A stretch of DNA of 39,228 bases from Streptomyces sp. Ncost-T10-10d (GTDB taxonomy: Bacteria > Actinomycetota > Actinomycetes > Streptomycetales > Streptomycetaceae), in the NCBI RefSeq assembly GCF_900091955.1, contig NZ_FMDF01000066.1, positions 1 to 39,228 on the forward strand. The letters run 5' to 3'. The position numbers were made by a program, and so were the translations under genes. Positions 33,180 through 39,228 of this stretch are shown piece by piece. How positions within the stretch are numbered: the stretch's first letter is position 1; each line of letters starts with the position of its first letter. Under the pieces are notes generated by a model. It had not been told where the DNA came from, searched no databases, and saw only the letters and a list, made by a program, of their open reading frames with translations.

Positions 33180-33524
33180 ATGAAGTACTATCCGCCGGAG
33201 TTCAAGGCGGACGCGGTCGCGTTGTACGAGTTGCGGCCCAAGGCGACGATCAAGCAGGTCGCCGCCGATCTGGGTGTCAACTCCGAGACGTTGCGGAACT
33301 GGATCCGGGCGAATGGGGAGGGTCGTCCCCGGGGGCGCCGGGCGGTGGCCTCGTCGGCTGGGCCGGCGGTGCTGGAGGCGGAGAACGCGGCCCTGCGGCG
33401 GGAGAACGCCGAGCTGCGGAAGGAGCGCGAGATCCTGCGCAAGGCGGCCCGATATTTCGCCTCGGAGACGGGCTGGCCAACCGCTGCCAGTTCGTTGAGG
33501 ACCACCAGCGCCGTTACGGCGTGA
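33180..33524 (+). CDS. IS3-family transposase OrfA (HTH/leucine zipper)
   Basis: About 114 residues. An N-terminal HTH_Tnp_1 (KYYPPEFKADAVALYELRPK, IKQVAADLGVNSETLRNWIR) is followed by a leucine-zipper-like helix (VLEAENAALRRENAELRKER) and EILRKAARYFASETGW. OrfA binds the IS ends. The last ~15 codons differ from the family and overlap the OrfB frame, where a -1 ribosomal frameshift would normally make the OrfAB transposase. ATG 33180 (or GTG 33174) is the start. Confidence 0.85.
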   Translation: MKYYPPEFKADAVALYELRPKATIKQVAADLGVNSETLRNWIRANGEGRPRGRRAVASSAGPAVLEAENAALRRENAELRKEREILRKAARYFASETGWPTAASSLRTTSAVTA

Positions 33525-34374
33525 CGCGGTTGTGCCGGATCCTGGGGATCGCCCGATCCAGCTTCTACTACTGGCGGCGGACCGGACCGGCCCGCGCGCC
33601 CGCCAGGCGGCCGACATCGAACTCGCCGCGCGGATACGGCAGGTGCACCGGGCATCGGACGGCACCTACGGCGTCCCCAGGATCACCGCCGAGCTCCGCG
33701 AAGACGGCGAGAACGTGAACCACAAGCGCGTCGCACGGATCACGAAGGCCGTCGGGCTCGCCGGTCTCCGCCTGCGCCGCAGGCACCCCACCACGATCCC
33801 GGACCCGGCCGCGGCGAAGGTGCCGGACCTGATCGGCCGCGACTTCACCGCGAGCGAGGTGAACACCAAGTACGTCGGCGACATTACCTGTCTCCCGCTG
33901 GCCGGCGGGAGGTTCCGCTACCGCGCGACCGTGATCGATCTCGCCTCGCGCCGCCTGGCGGGCTGGGCGATCGCCGACCACATGCGCGCCGAGCTCGTCG
34001 TGGATGCTCTGACGGCAGCCGAGCGGACCCGGGGCAGCCTCGCCGGGGCGGTGATGCACACCGATCACGGGGCCCGGTACTGCAGCCGGGCCTTCGCCGA
34101 CACCTGCCGCAAGGCCGGCGTCACCCAGTCCATGAGCGCGGTGGGCAGCAGCGCGGACAACGCACTCGCCGAGTCGTTCAACGCAACCTGCAAACGGGAG
34201 ACCCTCCAGGGCCGCAGGGCCTGGAACGACGAGCGCGAGGCCCGCCTCGACCTGTTCCGATGGCTGCACCGCTACAACACCGTCCGACGCCATTCCCGCC
34301 TCGGACACCGCTCACCGATCGCCTACGAGACGGCACTCGACGCACCATCAACTACGCCGGCCAAAGCCGCATAA
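33479..34374 (+). pseudogene. IS3-family transposase OrfB, with an extra frameshift
   Basis: OrfB carries the DDE integrase core (rve): NRCQFVEDHQRRYGVTRLCR, LGIARSSFYYWRRTGP, then YVGDITCLPLAGGRFRYRAT (first Asp), VMHTDHGARYCSRAFADTCR (second Asp) and NALAESFNATCKRETLQGRR (Glu). The first ~40 codons are in the frame -1 to OrfA, as expected for programmed fusion. Near 33585-33600 the frame shifts again by -1 before ARQAADIELAARIRQVHRAS. That second shift would stop normal OrfAB synthesis, so the element is probably dead unless it is a sequencing error. Confidence 0.75.
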
Positions 34375-34390
34375 GCCGTGTTCAGGATCA

Positions 34391-34605
34391 GGGGTCAAGG
34401 CCCCCCACGTCCCGGTGATATCGGCTTTGACCACCGTGTACATGTTCGCGATGAGGTCGAATTTCATCGGCTGACCATCCAGGTTCAGTCGTGCGGTGGC
34501 CGGGTGCGCCCGCCCGTCGGGGAACTCGACACTGTCCCGGTGCACCGCAACGAACGGGGCCGCTTGGTGGGGGAGGCTCGCGTACTCAGGGCCGTGCCGG
34601 CGGGC
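34391..34605 (-). pseudogene. Unidentified gene remnant cut by the IS3 element
   Basis: A minus-strand frame reads PEYASLPHQAAPFVAVHRDS, VEFPDGRAHPATARLNLDGQ and PMKFDLIANMYTVVKADITG TWGA, with good codon bias and alternating beta strands. It starts right after the TetR stop without a clear start codon and is truncated at 34390 by the IS. The family is not recognised. Confidence 0.4.
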
Positions 34606-35253
34606 TCAGTCGGTCGCGTTCGGGCGGTCCGCGGCGGCGACGAGGTCGGCGAAGGTGAGCGGTTCGCCCGGGGCGGGGGCGGGGGCGGGAGCCGGTGCGG
34701 CCTGCGTGGTCAGGCCGTCGAGGGCAAGGTCGAGATGGCGGTGCAACAGCGTGCCGTCCGCGTCGAGCCGGGAGAGACCACCGGGCAGGGGGCGGGACAG
34801 CCGGATCGACAGGAGGATCAGGTCCCCCGCCCCCACCTCGGGGCGCAGCCGGCCGGATTTGTGCGCCGCGCGGATCAGGTCGTCGAGCGCCCCCGATGTG
34901 CGGGTCCGGCTTTCGATCAACTCCTCGTCGACAACGAGCCGTTCGAGCAACACCGGGATCACCGCGCCCATCCGGAGGTCGGCTGCCGTGTGGACGAAGC
35001 GCCGCACCGCGTCGTACGCGTCACCCTCCTCCCGCGCTGCCTGGTGGGCCGCGGCCTCAAGGCGTGAGAGCAGGTCACCGGTGAGATCACGCACGAGTGC
35101 CTCGCGGTCGGCGTAGCGACGGTAGAGCGTGGCCGGCCCCACACCCGCCCGGCGCACGATCAGGTCCAGCGGGGCGTCCAGGCCCCGCTCCAGGAACACA
35201 TCGCGGGCGGCATCCAGGATCCGTCGTCTGCTGCGTTCGGCGTCCGCCCGCAT
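34606..35253 (-). CDS. TetR/AcrR family regulator
   Basis: A 215-residue regulator. The HTH reads ADAERSRRRILDAARDVFLE and IVRRAGVGPATLYRRYADRE (residues 3-48), with a helical C-terminal domain (AVRRFVHTAADLRMGAVIPV, ALDDLIRAAHKSGRLRPEVG) matching actinobacterial TetR_C groups. An Ala-Pro repeat (APAPAPAPAP) near the C-terminus is a flexible linker. ATG 35253 is the start. Two inverted repeats sharing CGGAGA/TCTCCG lie immediately upstream (35278-35294 and 35315-35333) in the divergent region before 35356, so it should repress itself and that gene. Confidence 0.93.
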   Translation of the reverse strand: MRADAERSRRRILDAARDVFLERGLDAPLDLIVRRAGVGPATLYRRYADREALVRDLTGDLLSRLEAAAHQAAREEGDAYDAVRRFVHTAADLRMGAVIPVLLERLVVDEELIESRTRTSGALDDLIRAAHKSGRLRPEVGAGDLILLSIRLSRPLPGGLSRLDADGTLLHRHLDLALDGLTTQAAPAPAPAPAPGEPLTFADLVAAADRPNATD

Positions 35254-35277
35254 GAGATCTACCTTCCATCAATGAAG

Positions 35278-35294
35278 CGGAGAATTTCTCTCCG
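35278..35294. promoter_or_regulatory. First CGGAGA palindrome (TetR operator candidate)
   Basis: CGGAGA-ATTTC-TCTCCG, a perfect 6-bp inverted repeat with a five-base spacer, lies 24 bases upstream of the TetR start. It shares half-sites with the 35315-35333 palindrome. Confidence 0.7.
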
Positions 35295-35314
35295 TCTATG
35301 CTAGCGTGCCGTAG

Positions 35315-35333
35315 GCGGAGAAAATTTCTCCGC
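35315..35333. promoter_or_regulatory. Second, 19-bp palindrome (TetR operator candidate)
   Basis: GCGGAGAAAATTTCTCCGC is a perfect palindrome with nine-base arms. It lies 23 bases before the start of the downstream gene. Its centre is about 38 bp from that of the first site, roughly 3.5 helical turns, allowing two dimers to control both divergent promoters. Confidence 0.8.
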
Positions 35334-35355
35334 TTCGCTTGAAAGGGGCTTCGCC

Positions 35356-36024
35356 ATGAACACTGGCGCGCTGAATGTCCGCACAGTCATCGACGGTGTC
35401 GAGTACAGGGACGATGCCGTTCGGCAGTGGGAGCTGGACCGTTCACGGGCAGCGCTCACCCTGCTGAAGCAGCGGATCGGGGACGAGCGGATGCGGGAAC
35501 TCCTCGCCCCCGATCTCGCCGCTTCAGACGCGGTGATGGCACCGCTTCCGAACGGGTCCGGAGGGGCCTGGCGGTCGGCCGTCACCGAAATGACAGTCGC
35601 TGGGATCGACGCGGACCGGTTCCTCACCTGGTGGCAGGGGCGGCTCGCGGGCGGTGACCGGTCCGCGCTGCTCTCCGCCAACCCCGAGCACTACCTCGCC
35701 GACTCCAGCGGCGGTGTGGTCGAGATCATCGAGACCATAGGATCCGGCCCGCTCCGGTTCTTCCTCACCTTCCATGACGGCGTCGAAATCGCGGACGAGG
35801 GCCACGAGGAGTACCCCGTACGCATCGGCGGCACCGGACGCCTCGGTGACGGCACGGAGATCGCCCGCGTCATGCATGAGTTCGGCGACGGACCCGACGG
35901 CTTGCGCATCCGTCTGACCATCCAGTTCCCGGCCAACGCCCCTGAGCACGTCTTCGTCGGACATCAGTGGCACTTCGCCTGCGAGTTCACCAACTGGTTG
36001 GAAGGCGCGCACGCCCAGGCGTGA
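35356..36024 (+). CDS. Unknown protein controlled by a divergent TetR
   Basis: A 222-residue soluble protein, MNTGALNVRTVIDGVEYRDD to NWLEGAHAQA. The N-terminal third is helical (SRAALTLLKQRIGDERMREL). The C-terminal half has alternating strands (SSGGVVEIIETIGSGPLRFF, GHEEYPVRIGGTGRLGDGTE, VFVGHQWHFACEFTNWLEG) suggestive of a small beta-barrel or SRPBCC/SnoaL-like ligand pocket, but no family is certain. No signal peptide is seen. GAAAGGGG precedes ATG 35356. The adjacent palindromes and divergent TetR imply induction by a small molecule. A hairpin at 36045 follows and may end the transcript before the channel gene. Confidence 0.75.
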   Translation: MNTGALNVRTVIDGVEYRDDAVRQWELDRSRAALTLLKQRIGDERMRELLAPDLAASDAVMAPLPNGSGGAWRSAVTEMTVAGIDADRFLTWWQGRLAGGDRSALLSANPEHYLADSSGGVVEIIETIGSGPLRFFLTFHDGVEIADEGHEEYPVRIGGTGRLGDGTEIARVMHEFGDGPDGLRIRLTIQFPANAPEHVFVGHQWHFACEFTNWLEGAHAQA

Positions 36025-36044
36025 GCTCCTTCCGCACGCAGGCA

Positions 36045-36071
36045 GGGATCCCCTGGGGATCAGGGGATCCC
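36045..36071 (+). terminator. Stem-loop between the unknown-protein gene and the aquaporin-like gene
   Basis: GGGATCCCCT (36045-36054) pairs perfectly with AGGGGATCCC (36062-36071) across a seven-base loop. It lies 21 bases after the upstream stop and is likely a terminator or attenuator before the channel gene at 36151. Confidence 0.65.
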
Positions 36072-36150
36072 CGCCGCCAAGGGGGACCCCGCGCCCCGGG
36101 CTCTCCTCGGCGCGGCCCGGCGAACAGCGATTCTCGATAGGACCACGTCC

Positions 36151-36921
36151 ATGGCAACCACAACTCCGGCCGTGCCGGCGCAGGCCGACCCGCCCACCAC
36201 CGCAGAACCGGGCATCCTGTGTCGCGCAACCTGCGAATTCGGCCTCACCGGCATTCTGCTGTTCTTCGTCGTCACCGGCGTGCGCTGGCTCATCGCACCC
36301 GACTCACCGATCTCCGTCCATGACATCCACTGCGCTCTCGCCATCCTTGGCGTCACCATCGGCATGCTTCTCATGGTGTTCATGACGTCCCCACCCGGCC
36401 GGCGGTCCGGCGGACACCTCAACCCCGCCGTCACCATCGCGCTGTGGCGACTCGGCGCCTTCCCGGCCCGCGCCGTCGTCCCGTACGTCACGGCCCAACT
36501 GGCCGGTTCCGTCGCGGGAACGGCGCTCGGCCGACTTGTCTGGGGACCGGCAGTCTCCCGCGTCCCCATCGGCTACGCGACCGTCCACGCCGACCCGGCA
36601 TGGGACGCCACCGCGATCCTCACGGCGGAGACCGGGGTCCTCGTTCTGCTGACCATGATGCTCTCCGTGTTCCTGGCACACCCGGCGGGCCGCAGACTGC
36701 TCCCCTGCGCGGTGGGCCTCGCCACCGCGGTCATCATCGCGACGCTCGGTCCCCTCAGCGGCGGATCGGCCAACCCGGCACGACAGTTCGGTCCGGCGCT
36801 CCTGGCCCAGGACACTACCCACCTGTGGATCTACCTGCTCGCTCCGGTGCTCGGCGCGGTGCTGGGAGCAGCCCTCGTGGCTCTGGCCAAACCCCGGACC
36901 GCACAGCGGCCCCGGTGCTGA
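36151..36921 (+). CDS. MIP/aquaporin family channel
   Basis: A 256-residue membrane protein with about six transmembrane helices. It has the two hallmark NPA half-helices: Asn91 in SGGHLNPAVTIALW and Asn208 in SGGSANPARQFGPAL. It is therefore a major intrinsic protein carrying water, glycerol or small neutral solutes. Helices include FGLTGILLFFVVTGVRWLI, ALAILGVTIGMLLMVFM and IYLLAPVLGAVLGAALVAL. The short cytoplasmic N-terminus and total length suit the aquaporin rather than the glycerol-facilitator subclass, but selectivity residues were not analysed. It follows the TetR-controlled unknown gene on the same strand after a hairpin, so co-regulation is possible but not assured. Confidence 0.9.
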   Translation: MATTTPAVPAQADPPTTAEPGILCRATCEFGLTGILLFFVVTGVRWLIAPDSPISVHDIHCALAILGVTIGMLLMVFMTSPPGRRSGGHLNPAVTIALWRLGAFPARAVVPYVTAQLAGSVAGTALGRLVWGPAVSRVPIGYATVHADPAWDATAILTAETGVLVLLTMMLSVFLAHPAGRRLLPCAVGLATAVIIATLGPLSGGSANPARQFGPALLAQDTTHLWIYLLAPVLGAVLGAALVALAKPRTAQRPRC

Positions 36922-37058
36922 CAGAGAGGGAAATCACCAATCGGATATCGCGGCGGACCGGAACGCTGGGCCCACGCCGGTGTCCAGATCTCGCCGTCGG
37001 GCGGCCGGGGCAGACGCATCTTGTCTGGTCCCGCCTTGATCACGACTCAGGACAGACC

Positions 37059-37643
37059 CTAGCGGGCTTGGCGGATCTGCGGATCGACGACCAGGACAGC
37101 CACGTCGGCGCCGAAGCCGACAGCGATGTGGTCGTCCGGAGCCAGCGCCACCGCGTTCACGGCAGCGGGGAATCTCCACGCCAGGACTTGCTCGGGCCAC
37201 GAGTCGCCGGCCAACAGCCAGGCGTCCGTCCACCAGACGCGCACCGCGCCGTCGACGCTGCCGGTGACAGCTGCCGGTCGGCCCCGCACCAGGCCCATGG
37301 CGACCGAGGTGATGGTGCCGATGTCGGTCTGGCCGGACGCCGGCGGCCCGACCGCGTTCCCGGTATCCGGATCCACGAGGTACAGCGCGCGACCCGCCGC
37401 CAGCACCGGTGTCCGGCCGCCCGCCTCCACCGTCGCTACCGCGCTGACCGTGTCGGGCAGGCGCGACACACTGATCTCCCGCAGTTCCCACGGAAAGAGG
37501 AATGCCTTGGGATCGGGGTCGGTGTTCAGCATGTCCGGCATCCCCCACACATGCAGCGTCCCGTCGAAGGCGCCGGCGACGGCCACTTGCTCGCCGCCCA
37601 GGGTCGCGGTCGCGAGGGCAGCCGTCAGCAGGATCTCGCCGCG
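37059..37643 (-). pseudogene. WD40-repeat protein, C-terminal fragment
   Basis: The frame encodes about three WD40-like blades: ALATATLGGEQVAVAGAFDG with TLHVWGMPD; ALYLVDPDTGNAVGPP with SVAMGLVRGRPAAVTGSVDG and AVRVWWTD; and FPAAVNAVALAPDDHIAVGF. It ends at a stop at 37059. Complete propellers have seven blades, usually at the C-terminus of protease or kinase fusions in Streptomyces. The 5' side ends near 37650 in sequence without a start. GTG 37586 could start a 175-residue product, but no ribosome-binding site is seen. Probably a relic. Confidence 0.6.
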
Positions 37644-37691
37644 CCGCCCCGTGCTCGATGATGTCGTAGTCCGCCGTTCCCACCTTGACTT

Positions 37692-37952
37692 CTATCGCAC
37701 GACGCTGGCGGCCGTGCCGCTCACATCGTCATCCTGGCTCCCGGCCCGGCAGTGGCGTGGCGGCGCAACCATGCGCGGGAGAAGGCTTTGGCCACGGACT
37801 GGTCGCCGCTTGATGAGGCGATGCGCACCGAGCTTACGCAGCAGGGAACCTGGATCGACAACGATGCGCAGACGGTTGAAGAGACGGTCGAAGCGATCCT
37901 GTCTGTGACCGGTCTGGCCTCCAGTTCTGAAGTCGATCAGCCTCTGCAGTGA
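37692..37952 (+). pseudogene. P-loop kinase-like C-terminal fragment
   Basis: The frame reads AAHIVILAPGPAVAWRRNHA, REKALATDWSPLDEAMRTEL and GTWIDNDAQTVEETVEAILS. The VIxLAPGP...ARxK pattern and the final 'IDNDAQTVEETVEAIL' helix are typical of the lid and C-terminal part of small P-loop kinases, such as chloramphenicol- or gluconate-kinase-like proteins. The Walker A region is absent and the fragment abuts the WD40 remnant. The assignment is moderate. Confidence 0.45.
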
Positions 37953-37968
37953 TCGCCAGGTGGCGTGT

Positions 37969-38166
37969 GGAGATCTGACGGATACCCAGTAGGACCGGCT
38001 GGCAACGTTGTTGCCCGAGGGCAAGAAGCCGGGACACCCGCCGGTTTGGACGAGACGGCAGCTGATCGACGGCATACGGTTTCGAACCCGCACCGGCGTC
38101 CCCTGGCGTGACGTATCGGAGCGATACGGTCCCTGGGGCCGGGTCTACGACTTGTTCCGCCACTGG
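37969..38166 (+). pseudogene. IS5-family transposase N-terminal fragment with an amber stop
   Basis: The reading GDLTDTQ-stop-DRLATLLPEGKKPGH continues PPVWTRRQLIDGIRFRTRTG, VPWRDVSERYGPWGRVYDLF and RHW. This is the DUF4096-type N-terminal domain of IS5 transposases, where family members have DAQW; here TGG has become TAG. The catalytic domain is missing after 38166. The C-terminal type fragment at 7136-7411 is from a related element. Confidence 0.75.
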
Positions 38167-38257
38167 TCTTGTCGTAGCGGGTGGGTGTGCCACGAGGCGC
38201 CAGAGCCGATGATGCCGATGGCGATTGTGGCCGATTTCAGACGCAGGAGTGCGAGAG

Positions 38258-39154
38258 ATGACCATGCACGATGATGAAGTGGACGTGACCGCCGAAATGG
38301 TTGCGACCTTGATCCAGGAACAGTTCCCTCAGTGGAGCGACAAGGAGATCCGACTCCTGCAGTCGACTGGGACGGTCAATGCCATCTTCCGCATCGGGAA
38401 CGACCTCTCGGCACGCTTCCCACTGCGTCTGACCGATGCCGCCGAGGCGCTGGCGGTTCTGAAACAGGAAGCCCAAGCGAGCGCGGAGCTGGCGCAGGCG
38501 TCTCGGTTTCCCACGCCGGAACCCGTCGCCCTGGGAGAGCCCGGAGCGGGCTACCCCATGCCGTGGTCGGTCCAGACGTGGCTGCCGGGAACGGTCGCCT
38601 CGGACGCCGACCCGAGTGGGTCGGATGCTTTCGCACAGGACCTTGCGACCTTCATCGCTGCCCTCCGGACGGCCGAGACGCGGGGGCGGCTTTTCAACGG
38701 CGAGGGTCGTGGCGGCGTTCTCACTCATCACGACGAATGGATGGAGAAGTGCTTCGAGGAGAGCGAGGGGCTGCTCGACGTGCCTCGGCTGCGCCAGGTG
38801 TGGAGCCGTCTGCGGGAGCTGCCACGCACGAGTGCCGACGTGATGAGCCATGGTGACTTGATCCCCGGCAACGTGCTGGTCGCGGGCGACCGGCTCAGTG
38901 GCGTACTCGACACCGGCGGCTTCGGTCCGGCCGACCCCGCGCTGGATCTGGTCAGTGCCTGGCACCTGATGCAGAGGGGACCGCGGGAAGTGCTCCGGCG
39001 GACACTGGGGTGCGACGATCTCGAGTGGGAGCGCGGTAAGGCATGGGCGTTCGTACAAGCGATGGGCGCTGTCTGGTACTACGTCGAGAGCAATCCGATG
39101 ATGAGCAGAATGGGACGCCGGACACTCGACCGCATTCTGGAGTCGATGGAGTGA
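38258..39154 (+). CDS. Aminoglycoside phosphotransferase-like kinase (APH family)
   Basis: A 298-residue protein of the APH fold. The catalytic loop is MSHGDLIPGNVLV, with His198, Asp200 and Asn205. The metal-binding DFG-equivalent is GVLDTGGFGPADPALDL, with Asp218. The N-lobe has IRLLQSTGTVNAIFRIGNDL and ARFPLRL. This layout matches APH(3'')/Streptomyces 'phosphotransferase' proteins that may modify aminoglycosides, macrolides or other hydroxylated metabolites; resistance cannot be concluded from sequence alone. AGGAG lies eight bases before ATG 38258; ATG 38264 is an alternative. An unrelated C-terminal APH fragment lies at 8308. It is monocistronic beside an IS5 relic. Confidence 0.9.
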   Translation: MTMHDDEVDVTAEMVATLIQEQFPQWSDKEIRLLQSTGTVNAIFRIGNDLSARFPLRLTDAAEALAVLKQEAQASAELAQASRFPTPEPVALGEPGAGYPMPWSVQTWLPGTVASDADPSGSDAFAQDLATFIAALRTAETRGRLFNGEGRGGVLTHHDEWMEKCFEESEGLLDVPRLRQVWSRLRELPRTSADVMSHGDLIPGNVLVAGDRLSGVLDTGGFGPADPALDLVSAWHLMQRGPREVLRRTLGCDDLEWERGKAWAFVQAMGAVWYYVESNPMMSRMGRRTLDRILESME

Positions 39155-39228
39155 TGTCGCCCCGGCTGTAGGCCGTGACCAAGACGATCGCTTGCCCGCC
39201 GACAGCGACACCAACGGGACCAGCTCAT
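39155..39228. other. Terminal interval after the phosphotransferase gene
   Basis: Seventy-four bases without a supported gene; nothing further was recognised. Confidence 0.4.

Larger units (their letters stand above)
33121..34390 (+). mobile_element. IS3-family insertion sequence
   Basis: The ends TGATCTTGGACAC (33121) and, in reverse complement, TGATCCTGAACAC (34390) form imperfect terminal inverted repeats around orfA and orfB of an IS3-type element of 1270 bp. No flanking target duplication is visible. It interrupts a gene remnant on its right (34391-34605). Confidence 0.75.

Noticed and set aside
33121..34390. Target-site duplication of the IS3 element
   Set aside because: The three to five bases on each side (CCGC on the left, GGGG on the right) do not match.

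Overview
The window is high-G+C actinobacterial DNA, most likely Streptomyces. The evidence is GTG starts, strong third-position G/C bias, dense TetR/LysR/AraC regulators, Streptomyces-type secreted proteins and IS families. It looks like an accessory region such as a chromosome arm, genomic island or large plasmid. There are no rRNA, tRNA or core housekeeping genes, and at least twelve transposon, intron or integrase relics are interleaved with intact cargo genes.

Layout. 1-3.5 kb: the tail of an unknown gene, a PIG-L deacetylase behind a large palindrome, then a group II intron RT remnant fused to an IS21 istB remnant. 2.7-4.5 kb: a TetR gene divergent from an NADPH:quinone-reductase-like gene. 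5.1-6.5 kb: an SDR dehydrogenase bounded by inverted repeats. 6.5-8.6 kb: a graveyard of IS110, LysR, IS5, frameshifted SMI1/KNR4 and truncated phosphotransferase remnants. 8.8-10.5 kb: DoxX and cupin genes and a truncated LysR gene. 10.6-16.5 kb: a 1604-residue TPR-CHAT protease gene coupled to a small upstream ORF and convergent with a two-gene unit (small acidic protein plus DUF6338-like membrane protein). 16.6-18.1 kb: an amidase. 18.2-21.1 kb: transposase relics, a DnaJ-like zinc-finger protein and an IS5-family element. 21.2-24.3 kb: an AraC regulator, a small secreted protein and a single-pass membrane protein with a beta-rich motif. 24.6-26.5 kb: an IS982 relic and an S13-type D,D-carboxypeptidase lipoprotein of atypical composition. 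26.6-29.9 kb: a decayed winged-helix gene, a glycine-rich/DUF11 secreted protein, and an integrase relic joined to an unidentified gene fragment. 29.9-32.7 kb: a flavin-reductase-like gene and MFS exporter gene with a divergent TetR. 33.1-34.4 kb: an IS3-family element. 34.6-36.9 kb: TetR, a protein of unknown function and an aquaporin-like channel. 37-39.2 kb: WD40, P-loop and IS5 remnants, then an intact aminoglycoside-phosphotransferase-like gene.

The most system-like part is the CHAT locus. A caspase-like protease on a long TPR scaffold sits beside a membrane protein with an overlapping small partner, in a mobile-element-rich setting. This suits a conflict or cell-suicide module, but that role is inference. 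The other intact units are mostly regulator/target pairs with visible palindromic operators (TetR/MFS, TetR/unknown, TetR/oxidoreductase, LysR/cupin). They are probably stress or xenobiotic response cassettes.
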